A stretch of 37,320 nucleotides of DNA from a virus: IMG/VR virus record IMGVR_UViG_3300044855_000071, positions 1 to 37,320 of that record; one strand, 5' to 3'. The translations under genes and the position numbers were made by a program. The stretch's first letter is position 1. Every line of letters begins with the position of its first letter. Of the stretch, positions 1 through 7,002 are shown piece after piece. The notes below the pieces were generated by a model, which worked only from the letters and a program-made list of their open reading frames with translations, was not told the origin of the DNA and did no database searches.

Positions 1-2
1 TT

Positions 3-34
3 TTTGGAAAAATCGAATTACCTTAATATATTTG
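3..34 (+). promoter_or_regulatory. Bacteroidetes-type promoter facing an immediate terminator
   Basis: A -33 box TTTG lies at 3-6 and a -7 box TATATTTG at 27-34, 20 bases apart, which fits the Bacteroidetes consensus. No + strand gene follows before the terminator at 73-101, so the predicted transcript is only about 60 nt. The copy at 37177-37208 lies directly behind the stop codon of the last gene. Confidence 0.6.
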
Positions 35-72
35 TAGAGTCGTATTCATACTCTTAGGGATTTTGAGTTAAG

Positions 73-101
73 AAAAGGCGGGTTTCGTACCCGCTTTTTT
101 T
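73..101. terminator. Bidirectional intrinsic terminator
   Basis: The stem GCGGGT (78-83) and ACCCGC (89-94) encloses a 5-nt loop. Seven Ts follow, and AAAA precedes, so the hairpin can terminate from both sides. It would end the rightward structural operon (last gene ends at 37200 = base 26 on the circle) and the leftward endonuclease gene that stops at 100. The second copy is at 37247-37275. Confidence 0.85.
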
Positions 102-474
102 ATTTATATTTATCCCTAGTCATAATGCGCGAACCGCCGCCAATAATGTAGTTAGGATATAATTTTTTATACTCACAAACTTTATAATTTTCAAAAACGT
201 TTGCTAAACCCATTTCGCTAGTTTTAGTTTCCATTGTTTCAATAATACGAATAGGCTTATATTTTTCAGTAAATTTTGCGGCAATACCTTTTATATGCTT
301 TTTAAATCTGTCTTCTACATTAAAAGCTATACCAACGTAATAAGCTCTATTTTCACATTCTAAAACATAAACATAATATTGTTTTTTTTGGCAAGGCTTT
401 AAAGGCTTAGAATAGTTTTTTATCATTTCTAAACCGGGGTGCATTTTACGATTATTTTTTTTTGTTCGCTTCAT
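100..474 (-). CDS. GIY-YIG family endonuclease, probably a free-standing homing nuclease
   Basis: This 124-residue protein carries a GIY-YIG nuclease domain. The first motif reads YVYVLE (about residues 34-39) and the second YYVG (45-48). They are followed by the conserved Arg in VEDRFKKH (R56, H60) and a likely metal-binding Glu in ANVFENYK (E95). The first 30 residues are very basic and may bind DNA. There is no separate C-terminal DNA-binding module, so it resembles small single-domain members (UvrC-N/YhbQ-like) or compact homing enzymes. It runs against all structural genes and sits between scaffold and major capsid genes, a common place for homing endonucleases in phages. A 12-bp palindrome just upstream (480-491) could be its operator. 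Family assignment is firm; the homing role is inference. Confidence 0.85.
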   Translation of the reverse strand: MKRTKKNNRKMHPGLEMIKNYSKPLKPCQKKQYYVYVLECENRAYYVGIAFNVEDRFKKHIKGIAAKFTEKYKPIRIIETMETKTSEMGLANVFENYKVCEYKKLYPNYIIGGGSRIMTRDKYK

Positions 475-479
475 AGTAT

Positions 480-491
480 TATAAGCTTATA
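480..491. promoter_or_regulatory. Perfect palindrome upstream of the endonuclease gene
   Basis: TATAAGCTTATA is a perfect 12-bp palindrome that ends 6 bases before the endonuclease start codon (474). Its position fits a repressor or self-repression site. No such function is shown by the sequence itself. Confidence 0.35.
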
Positions 492-527
492 TGAGTATTA
501 CTAATAGCTTTTTGGTGAATTCTGAGA

Positions 528-586
528 AACTGTGAAAGCATGATTAGCCCAAAGCGGTTTTTACTCGCTTTACGCTTTTCACAGTT
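528..586. repeat. Imperfect inverted repeat between the two leftward genes
   Basis: AACTGTGAAAGC (528-539) is the inverse of GCTTTTCACAGTT (574-586) apart from one bulged base. A second, inner pair (AAAGCG at 551-556 with CGCTTT in the following 15 bases) extends the hairpin. It overlaps the 3' end of the gene at 585-794. It has no T run, so it is not a classical terminator. It may be a processing or stability hairpin. Confidence 0.5.
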
Positions 587-794
587 ACGCTCTAATAGCT
601 TTTCGGAGCCATTCGTCGAACGCTGTGCCTAACAGGGCGCCGTGCCTTATTAGGTTGAGGTCTATTTTACGAGCCATACGGTAGCCCGAATGATAGTGCG
701 GCTCACCTCTTTGCATCACCGCTGCGCTGGTATCATTGCCCACAGTAGCGCGTTTTACGAACTTGCTGCCGTAGTTTATCCCGACCAAGTTCAA
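585..794 (-). CDS. Hypothetical small protein, unrecognised
   Basis: This leftward frame of up to 69 residues has no family I recognise. The frame only reaches full length from a TTG start (792-794); the first internal ATGs give 43 or 30 residues, so the true start is uncertain. The C-terminus (FDEWLRKAIRA) is amphipathic and basic. It lies in the inverted island with the endonuclease. A short leftward RNA ending in a terminator (811-847) sits immediately upstream, so expression could depend on reading through that terminator. A diverged copy of the last dozen codons appears at 501-540, suggesting an old partial duplication. Codon use resembles the phage core, which supports its being a real gene. 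Confidence 0.45.
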   Translation of the reverse strand: MNLVGINYGSKFVKRATVGNDTSAAVMQRGEPHYHSGYRMARKIDLNLIRHGALLGTAFDEWLRKAIRA

Positions 795-810
795 TTTTAT
801 TTTTAGGGAA

Positions 811-908
811 TAAAAAAACCCGAAACTGCGAGCGGGCTGTTCGGGTTATTGGAAACCGTTAAAGGTATCAATATCGTTTATAACGAACCAACCGCTCGAT
901 TGTTTCGG
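811..908 (-). ncRNA. Candidate leftward small RNA of about 100 nt
   Basis: A - strand promoter (912-941) is followed about 60 bases later by a strong leftward terminator: AACCCGAA (840-847 on the complementary strand) pairs with TTCGGGTT (817-824) and is followed by seven Us (812-818). No open frame with a normal start lies between them. The 15-nt terminator loop contains CCGCTCG (read on the - strand from 829-835), which is complementary to CGAGCGG near the RNA's 5' end (892-898). A pseudoknot can therefore tie the ends together. A small hairpin CGTT/AACG (875-885) lies between. It may be a free small RNA or an attenuated leader of the gene at 585-794. Confidence 0.5.
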
Positions 909-911
909 CTT

Positions 912-941
912 CAAATATAAAACGCTTTTTTGAATTACAAA
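912..941 (-). promoter_or_regulatory. Leftward promoter of the candidate small RNA
   Basis: Read leftward, the -33 box TTTG lies at 938-941 and the -7 box TATATTTG at 912-919, with 18 bases between. The spacer contains TTCAAA at the same place as in the three cassette promoters. Predicted start is near 906-908. Confidence 0.6.
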
Positions 942-958
942 AACTTTTCTTAAATTTG
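929..958 (+). promoter_or_regulatory. Promoter of the major capsid gene
   Basis: The -33 box TTTG is at 929-932 and the -7 box TAAATTTG at 951-958, with an 18-base spacer. It drives the capsid gene through a leader of about 95 nt. It overlaps the leftward promoter at 912-941, so the two cannot easily be occupied at once. Confidence 0.7.
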
Positions 959-995
959 TTGCGCTCTTTAGTGTAGTTCGCCAACTTTATGGCAT

Positions 996-1037
996 TTGTA
1001 GGCGCAAGGGTTCAGCCTAATAAACACGAACCTACAA
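996..1037 (+). promoter_or_regulatory. Structured leader of the capsid mRNA
   Basis: TTGTAGG (996-1002) pairs perfectly with CCTACAA (1031-1037). An alternative stem GGTTC/GAACC (1009-1013, 1028-1032) lies inside. The loop shows AATAAAC (1019-1025). The tail-tube leader at 30458-30480 has the same GTAGG, AATAAAC, CCTA order. A role in stability or translation of abundant mRNAs is inferred. Confidence 0.4.
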
Positions 1038-1056
1038 CAACAACTACATTTTAATC

Positions 1057-2100
1057 ATGTCAATTTCTCGCATTTTATCAGAATGCCCGAACGTGCAAAT
1101 GAGCCTTTCGGAGCTATTTATAGAAGTAGGGCAAAGAGAACAGCTCCCGTTTTTGGAGTTTCTTTTATCGCCTGAAAACGCAAAACTAATTCGCACCGAG
1201 GTAAGCCCCGGCGGCGGTAAACTTAAAACCGTACAGGCTCGCTGGATACAGCGCCTACCCGAAACCGAAGTAGAAGAGGGCGCAGATATTCTAACGTGTA
1301 CCTCAACTAACACTTACGGCGATAGCACCACTACCTACACCGTAGATACAACCGACACGTACACCGCTTCACAGCTTATTAACGCCGCTGATATTGCCCG
1401 CCATTGTCAGGAAAACAGCCGTTACGTACTTGAAAGCGTTATGCGTTTAATGGATGTACTCGACCGTAAGGTAGCTAGTGCAGCCGCAACGCAAGCCGTA
1501 GCCGACACAGGTAAATGGGGTACTGATGTAACAGGGTTCTATACCGTTTCGAGCGATTGTTTGCAAATCGCAACCGAGCTAACCGATAGCGAATTAAACC
1601 CTTTCGCCCTTGCGGATATTCTACAAGCTACCCGCATGGCTAATTACCCGGGCGCTCCCGTAGCGTTTGGAGGCGCGGCTATGCAACGTTACGCAAACGC
1701 CGTACAAGCTGGATGCTGCACGCAATACGGTATTGATTTACTAGCTATTTCTCAGCAAAACGGCTTCGGCTTTGCTTACGATGCTCGTTTAGCAGCGGCG
1801 CAAGGCTCGCAAACTAAAGCGTTGGTAACAACCGCGGGCGCTATTCAATGGTTATCTTTTAACCTAGCTGAATGGAACGCAGGTATTACTCCCGTAGCAG
1901 GTTCTAATTATTCTAAAACGCTAGTGTTCACCCCTGCGGGCGTACCTTGCGATTTAACTATGAAAGACGACTGCGGTAATTTGTCGATTGTATTAACTAC
2001 AACGGGCAAAGTAGTAACGTTACCTACCGATATTTACGAGGCTTCAGACAAATACAGCGGCGTTAACTATGTTAACTGCGTTTCTATTGTTAACCCTTAA
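1057..2100 (+). CDS. Major capsid protein (predicted)
   Basis: This 347-residue protein is the best candidate for the major capsid protein. On the circle it follows portal, MuF-like protein and scaffold, and it precedes the connector genes, which is the usual head-gene order. It has its own strong promoter, a structured leader and a terminator directly behind it, fitting a highly expressed single gene. Its size fits HK97-fold capsid proteins. The N-terminal third is rich in Glu and Thr; the middle (about residues 110-220) has the Ala-rich helical segments common in such proteins. I recognise no diagnostic short motif, so the call rests on context and length. Cys residues near 180, 220 and 300 might form disulfides. 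Confidence 0.75.
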   Translation: MSISRILSECPNVQMSLSELFIEVGQREQLPFLEFLLSPENAKLIRTEVSPGGGKLKTVQARWIQRLPETEVEEGADILTCTSTNTYGDSTTTYTVDTTDTYTASQLINAADIARHCQENSRYVLESVMRLMDVLDRKVASAAATQAVADTGKWGTDVTGFYTVSSDCLQIATELTDSELNPFALADILQATRMANYPGAPVAFGGAAMQRYANAVQAGCCTQYGIDLLAISQQNGFGFAYDARLAAAQGSQTKALVTTAGAIQWLSFNLAEWNAGITPVAGSNYSKTLVFTPAGVPCDLTMKDDCGNLSIVLTTTGKVVTLPTDIYEASDKYSGVNYVNCVSIVNP

Positions 2101-2127
2101 TCGGTGGATTAAAAGACGTAATTGGAG

Positions 2128-2154
2128 GGGCGGTAAATAACCGCCCTTTTTTTT
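2128..2154 (+). terminator. Terminator behind the capsid gene
   Basis: GGGCGGT (2128-2134) pairs with ACCGCCC (2140-2146), followed by eight Ts. It belongs to the GGGCGG/CCGCCC hairpin family found at five places in this genome. The T run runs straight into the next promoter's -7 box (2154-2161). Confidence 0.85.
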
Positions 2155-2161
2155 ATCTTTG
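2154..2161 (+). promoter_or_regulatory. -7 box of the neck operon promoter
   Basis: TATCTTTG matches TAnnTTTG and lies 14 bases before the start codon at 2176. No clear -33 box is visible. It would restart transcription right after the capsid terminator. Confidence 0.5.
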
Positions 2162-2175
2162 TAAAAACGTTAAAC

Positions 2176-3222
2176 ATGTGTTTTGATAAATTACTAGGTT
2201 TACACGAATGCAGCCTACCCGAACCAACGACGGGCTTATATATTGATAGTTTAGGCATTAATACGACGTTGCTAGGGCAACTAATAACCGACCAATATAA
2301 CAACGGCGTTGAGCTGTTCGAAGATAAAAGGTCGTTCGCATGGCGTAAGTTAAGCGGCGACGTTTTAAGCCGTTTAAACCCTGTTATGAAAGCCGACACC
2401 GTAATTGAAAATAAAAGGGTAGGTCAAGTATTAACCGACTATTCGAACATTCAAACGGCTTTAGGTGCGGGGCGTTATGGCGGTATTCGTTTAACGATTA
2501 ACCCTAATAACCTTTCGTATTTACAGCTATACGTTAGCGATATATTATTAGCTATTGATAGCGCTAATACTAACGTTCCTGTTTTGGTTTTCGATATGAC
2601 AACGCTAAAGCTCGTTTATTCGTTTACCTACGGTACGGGCGGCGTTGAGCAGTTTATAGGTAAGGAGTTCGCAGCGGGTAGGCGTAAATTAGACTTAGCA
2701 ATAGTTTACGAAATGGACGTTAACGCTCCGAAGTTTATACCAAAGAAAGGGAGTTGTTATGATTGTGGCGGTAAGGTTCGCGAGGCGCATATTTGCCCGT
2801 TTGTTGATGCGATTGGAATAGAACTAACCACCGACGGAACGAACGTACTGAGTAGTGCAAACCAAAAGTACACAAGCGGCATGAGCTTAAACTATAACGT
2901 TAACTGCGACCGTTCGGCGTGGCTTTGCTCAATAGGCGGTTTAATGGCGATGCCGCTTGCATACGCTACGGCGGTAGAAATTTACAACTATGCGCTAACC
3001 GTTAGCCCAAACCAACGTGTTAACACCGCCGTAAGTTTGAATAAGGGTAATAAAGTATTTGCAACCGCTCCAGCGTTCGAGGGTATTGTAGCGGCTCGCG
3101 ATATTGCAGCCGAACAATACAACCTAGAGCTAAAGGCGATGTTAGAAAATATGCGCCTGCCCGACGATAACCATTGTTTTGATTGCCGTAAAAACATTAA
3201 ATACGTAACCGCGTTACCATGA
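2176..3222 (+). CDS. Virion structural protein, probable head-tail region, unrecognised family
   Basis: This 348-residue protein lies directly behind the capsid gene, has its own -7 box, and overlaps the next gene by ATGA. The position suggests a connector, a head-completion protein or a minor capsid component. It is rich in cysteines arranged as short pairs (CYDCGG and a following HICPF near residues 195-210, CFDC near residue 335), which may bind a metal or form disulfides. No membrane segment or signal peptide is seen. I do not recognise a named family. Confidence 0.65.
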   Translation: MCFDKLLGLHECSLPEPTTGLYIDSLGINTTLLGQLITDQYNNGVELFEDKRSFAWRKLSGDVLSRLNPVMKADTVIENKRVGQVLTDYSNIQTALGAGRYGGIRLTINPNNLSYLQLYVSDILLAIDSANTNVPVLVFDMTTLKLVYSFTYGTGGVEQFIGKEFAAGRRKLDLAIVYEMDVNAPKFIPKKGSCYDCGGKVREAHICPFVDAIGIELTTDGTNVLSSANQKYTSGMSLNYNVNCDRSAWLCSIGGLMAMPLAYATAVEIYNYALTVSPNQRVNTAVSLNKGNKVFATAPAFEGIVAARDIAAEQYNLELKAMLENMRLPDDNHCFDCRKNIKYVTALP

Positions 3223-3719
3223 CCGTAGGCGAATTTCAAAAGCGTACCGAAGAAATTTACAGCGAATTTACTAGCGACTTTAAACCGCTTTACGAGGCTG
3301 TTAGCGATTTACGTTTAGATATGGGGCAAAGGATATTTGAAAAATTTGAAAACACCGCAGGGCAAAAAATACCATTACCCGCTCGTAAATCGCCGGGAAC
3401 TAGCGCGGGCGATTATTCGCCGGGCTATGCCAAATTAAAACAAACCCGCCCGAACCCCTTAGAGCTTACTAATTTTTTAGAAAACAATTTTTACGCCGAA
3501 CCTCCCTACCAAAACGGCTTAGAGGCTGGCATTCAATTAAGCCCCCGCGAATATGATAAGGCGCAGGGCTTACAATACGGCAAAAGCGTTAACCCTAAAT
3601 ATACTCAGTTCAGCGGCTACGGCGTTATTTTTCGCCCTACCAAAGAAGAAGAAGAAAGGTTTTTAGAAGACCATAGCTTTAGGCTTGCAGCCGAAATTCA
3701 AAAACGTTTAAACGGATGA
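3219..3719 (+). CDS. Probable head-tail connector or neck protein
   Basis: This protein of 166 residues sits between the capsid-side protein and the fibre fusion, overlapping both neighbours by 4 bases. The N-terminal half is helical and acidic (EEIYSEFTSDFKPLYEAVSD). The middle is Pro/Tyr-rich and includes RKSPGTSAGDYSPGYAKLK. The C-terminus is charged and helical. Length and place fit head-closure or HK97 gp10-type neck proteins, but no motif proves it. Confidence 0.5.
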   Translation: MTVGEFQKRTEEIYSEFTSDFKPLYEAVSDLRLDMGQRIFEKFENTAGQKIPLPARKSPGTSAGDYSPGYAKLKQTRPNPLELTNFLENNFYAEPPYQNGLEAGIQLSPREYDKAQGLQYGKSVNPKYTQFSGYGVIFRPTKEEEERFLEDHSFRLAAEIQKRLNG

Positions 3720-6190
3720 ACCTATTAACCTCGATTATTGACCGCCTAAACCAACGCGCCGCCGTTGGTAATATATTCGACCAGATTTACGGCTTATGCG
3801 AGCTATACGACGGCGGTAGCGAACGGGCGTGGGTGCATTACATAGGCAACGGGCAAGCCGTACCCGTAACGAATTACGACGCTAAACAGGGTACGTTATT
3901 TTGGGCAAAGCGCGGCAAAACAACCGTAACTAAAACCGATAGCCTACGCGTTGCGGGTTGTAAAACGATGTACGAAACGCGCTTCCCGTTAACGGCTTAT
4001 GCGGTGGTTCGCAAAAACCATTTGCCATGCGATAGCGCCGAGGCTCAAGACTGGATAGCGTCGCGGGTGTATAAGCTAGTAAGCGGTACAGACCCGCAAT
4101 TTAAAACCGCTTTAGGCGTCGTTAATTATGAAGTAACGCCGAACGGCTATACCAACGAAATTAAACAGCTACCGCCGCAATTTGAATGGGCTTCGGTAAC
4201 TATTGAAATGGACGTTATAGTAACGACCTTTAACGAAGACGGCTGTTATGATACATGCGCTACGGGCGATATACCTTTGCCCGATTTCGAACCGTGTACG
4301 CCGTGTTTAACTTCGGTAGCGGTTGACGGCGTTACCATTATTGGCAACGGTACACCTGAAGACCCGCTAACGGCTATTGGTGGCGGCGGCGGTACACCGC
4401 TAACCGTTAAAGACGAAGGTACGAACGTAAGCACAAACACCGCTACGCTAAACTTTACAGGCGCGGGCGTAACGGCTTCGCTAACTTCGCCCGGCGTGGT
4501 TGAGGTTAATATACCTAGCGGCGGCGGTGGCGGCGGCGTAACCTCGGTAACGGGTAGCGCTCCGATAGCGTCGAGCGGTGGGGCTACGCCCGATATAAGC
4601 ATAACGCAAGCGGATAGCTCAACCGACGGCTATTTAAGCTCTGCAGATTGGAATACCTTTGATGGCAAGTTCGATACACCAACAGGGACAAGCTCGGACT
4701 ATCTTGACGGCACGGGCGCACCTACACCATTCCCGACGCTTACAAATGGCACGGTTACACAGGTTGCGGCAACTGTGCCGAACCCGACAAACCCTGCATT
4801 TAGCGTTGCAGTACCGAACCCAAACACTACACCAAGCATTGACATAACAGCCAATGGAGTTGTGAGCCAGTACGTCCGTGGTGATGGCTCTTTGGCAAAT
4901 TTTCCTTTAGGCGGTGGCGGTGGCGCATCGGTTAACTATTATCTCAACGGCTCGATAAGTCAAGGCACGATAGGTGGCAATGCTTACTTTCAAATGAGCC
5001 GAGTGCCAGTTCTCGGAGGTGGCACGAACTTCACACGCACAAATGCGCAGGGCAATGGCTATATTGCGCAATTCATAACCGATGCAGGCGACCCAAATCT
5101 TTTGGCAATTCCTTCAGGTAATTGGAATTTCGAAACTTACTTTAACGCATCGAGTGGCGGTGGCAATCCGAGCTTTTACATGGAGCTTTATAAGTACGAT
5201 GGCGCAACCTTTACGCTTATCTCATCAGGCTCTACAAATCCCGAAGCAATTACAGGCGGTACGGTAGTCGATTTGTATGTAAGTGCGCTTGCAGTACCTT
5301 CAACAGTATTGCTTGCAACTGATAGGCTTGCAGTACGCATTTTTGTAACCACATCGGGGCGTAACATTACGCTGCACACTGAGGACAACAACCTTTGCCA
5401 AGTAATTACAACCTTCACAACAGGGCTTAACGCATTGAATGGCTTGACCGAGCAAGTGCAAAACTTCGCAACGGGTACAAGTGGAACGGATTTCGGCATC
5501 AGCTCGGCAAGCAGCACGCACACATTTAACCTACCAACTGCAAGCGCAACAAATCGAGGTGCATTAAGCAGCGGCGATTGGACTACATTCAACAGCAAGT
5601 TTAACACCCCAAGCGGCACGACTTCGCAATATGTGCGTGGTGATGGCTCACTCGCAACATTCCCGACCATACCAAGCGGAACGGTAACAAATGTAAGCGC
5701 AACCGTACCAAGTCCTGCAAGTCCTGCTCTATCTGTAAACGTAAGCAACCCGACCACTACACCCGCTATTGCAATCACAGCGAATGGAACAACGGCTCAA
5801 TATATTCGCGGCGATGGTAGCCTTGCAGCCATACCCTTTGAACTTGTCGTGGCTGCGTCGGACGAAACAACGGCGTTAACAGCGGGCAATGCAAAGATTA
5901 CATTCAGGATGCCTCGGGCGGTAACACTTACAGCGGTTCGGGCTTCACTTACCACAGCGCAGGCAAGCGGCAATATCTTTACGGTAGATATTAACGAGGG
6001 CGGTACTTCAATATTAAGCACAAAGCTTACCATTGATAACACTGAAAAGACAAGCACAACGGCTGCAACGCCGCCAGTAATAAGTGATACAGCGTTAGCC
6101 GATGATGCTGAAATGACAATAGATATTGACCAAATCGGAAATGGAACGGCAACAGGTTTAAAGGTTGCATTAATCGGAGTTTACGCATGA
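3716..6190 (+). CDS. Fusion of a neck/tail-completion-like domain to a repetitive fibre protein
   Basis: This 824-residue protein has at least four parts. Residues 1 to about 185 are globular and resemble the rest of the neck module in composition. Gly-rich linkers follow (poly-Gly near residues 222, 264 and 398). Two 91-residue modules (bases 4634-4906 and 5564-5836) then match each other at about 56 positions by eye. Each starts LSS(A/G)DWxTF and ends with RGDGSL. Between them lies a beta-rich domain of about 220 residues with YFNASSGGG and TTSGRNITLHTE, typical of Bacteroidetes phage fibres. The last 115 residues (from about SDETTALTAG) match a C-terminal fibre domain that I know from phages of several phyla. 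It is probably a trimeric neck or tail appendage involved in host binding. Confidence 0.7.
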   Translation: MNLLTSIIDRLNQRAAVGNIFDQIYGLCELYDGGSERAWVHYIGNGQAVPVTNYDAKQGTLFWAKRGKTTVTKTDSLRVAGCKTMYETRFPLTAYAVVRKNHLPCDSAEAQDWIASRVYKLVSGTDPQFKTALGVVNYEVTPNGYTNEIKQLPPQFEWASVTIEMDVIVTTFNEDGCYDTCATGDIPLPDFEPCTPCLTSVAVDGVTIIGNGTPEDPLTAIGGGGGTPLTVKDEGTNVSTNTATLNFTGAGVTASLTSPGVVEVNIPSGGGGGGVTSVTGSAPIASSGGATPDISITQADSSTDGYLSSADWNTFDGKFDTPTGTSSDYLDGTGAPTPFPTLTNGTVTQVAATVPNPTNPAFSVAVPNPNTTPSIDITANGVVSQYVRGDGSLANFPLGGGGGASVNYYLNGSISQGTIGGNAYFQMSRVPVLGGGTNFTRTNAQGNGYIAQFITDAGDPNLLAIPSGNWNFETYFNASSGGGNPSFYMELYKYDGATFTLISSGSTNPEAITGGTVVDLYVSALAVPSTVLLATDRLAVRIFVTTSGRNITLHTEDNNLCQVITTFTTGLNALNGLTEQVQNFATGTSGTDFGISSASSTHTFNLPTASATNRGALSSGDWTTFNSKFNTPSGTTSQYVRGDGSLATFPTIPSGTVTNVSATVPSPASPALSVNVSNPTTTPAIAITANGTTAQYIRGDGSLAAIPFELVVAASDETTALTAGNAKITFRMPRAVTLTAVRASLTTAQASGNIFTVDINEGGTSILSTKLTIDNTEKTSTTAATPPVISDTALADDAEMTIDIDQIGNGTATGLKVALIGVYA
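4634..4906 (+). repeat. Fibre module, copy 1
   Basis: This block of 91 codons, in frame within the fibre gene, is repeated at 5564-5836 with exactly the same length. It runs from LSSADWNTF to RGDGSLANFP. Confidence 0.8.
5564..5836 (+). repeat. Fibre module, copy 2
   Basis: This is the second 91-codon module, from LSSGDWTTF to RGDGSLAAIP. It has an extra internal QYVRGDGSL motif. The two modules flank a unique domain of about 219 codons, a layout that permits deletion or exchange of that domain by recombination. Confidence 0.8.
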
Positions 6191-7002
6191 GCTTTATTAT
6201 CAATCCTTATGTTTATGCGGTAGCGGGCTGTGTTGATGCCGATGCCAATGCTTTTTTAACCGCCACAGGGATAACCGACCCGACCATATCAGCTGCTATT
6301 TGTACATTTGTAACGAGCCTAAAGGCGCAAGGTTTATGGGCTAAATTTTATGCCTTATATCCTTTTGTCGGAGGAACAAGTACAACACATAAATTCAATT
6401 TGAAAAATCCTGCTGATACAGATGCAGCTAGGAGATTAACATTTGTCGGCGGCTGGACACACACTGTAAATGGTGCGCAGCCTAATGGTGTCAATGGTTA
6501 TGCAGATACCAACTTTAATACGGGAGCTGTTTGGACTACCTATAATAATAGTTTAGGGCTTTATTCACGTAGCATTGCAGGTACAGCTATTGATGCAGAT
6601 TTTGGACAAGGTGGCAGTTTGGGGGAGTTCGGGCAAAATTTAGTAATTAGGAGAAGCAATAATCAAAGTATTTATGATGCGCTAAATTCAAGCGGTACAG
6701 GGCGTATTTCATTTATTAATAATGATGGAAGGGGTTTATACGTTGGTAGTATTACAGCCATAAATAGTCGAAAATTATACAAGAATGGAACTCTTCAAGT
6801 GCAAAGCACAACCAGTATAGTACAAGCATTACCCTCCTACAATTTATATTTAGGATGTTATAATCAGGGTAACACACCTTTATTTTTTGGAAGTAAACAA
6901 TATGCGTTGGCATTTATAGGCTTAGGATTAACCGACACAGATGTTTCAAATTTAAATACTATAAATCAAACATTTCAAACCACATTAGGCAGACAAGTAT
7001 GA
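6187..7002 (+). CDS. Tail fibre or receptor-binding protein, LamG/concanavalin-like
   Basis: This 271-residue protein overlaps the fibre gene by 4 bases. The central part contains YPFVGGTSTTHKFNLKNP and FVGGWTH, followed by beta-rich segments such as LYKNGTLQVQ and LYLGCYNQG. These are characteristic of Bacteroidetes phage adhesins with a LamG/concanavalin-type jelly roll. The N-terminal segment (FIINPYVYAV) probably docks onto the preceding fibre. Codon and base use differ from the head genes (more A/T, more GCA and AAT), consistent with exchange of host-range modules. Confidence 0.65.
   Translation: MSFIINPYVYAVAGCVDADANAFLTATGITDPTISAAICTFVTSLKAQGLWAKFYALYPFVGGTSTTHKFNLKNPADTDAARRLTFVGGWTHTVNGAQPNGVNGYADTNFNTGAVWTTYNNSLGLYSRSIAGTAIDADFGQGGSLGEFGQNLVIRRSNNQSIYDALNSSGTGRISFINNDGRGLYVGSITAINSRKLYKNGTLQVQSTTSIVQALPSYNLYLGCYNQGNTPLFFGSKQYALAFIGLGLTDTDVSNLNTINQTFQTTLGRQV

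Larger units (their letters stand above)
1..146. repeat. Terminal direct repeat, left copy
   Basis: This block is identical to 37175-37320 except for one mismatch (G at 127, T at 37301). It means the sequence is a closed circle written with overlapping ends, or a linear molecule with a short terminal redundancy. The mismatch falls in the endonuclease gene and changes an Arg codon synonymously (CGC to CGA). An assembly overlap is the more likely explanation; the sequence alone cannot exclude a real terminal repeat. Confidence 0.95.

Noticed and set aside
5188-5778. Leftward frame of 196 codons in the fibre gene
   Set aside because: Val/Ser/Leu-rich mirror of the repetitive fibre codons; not supported by any signal.
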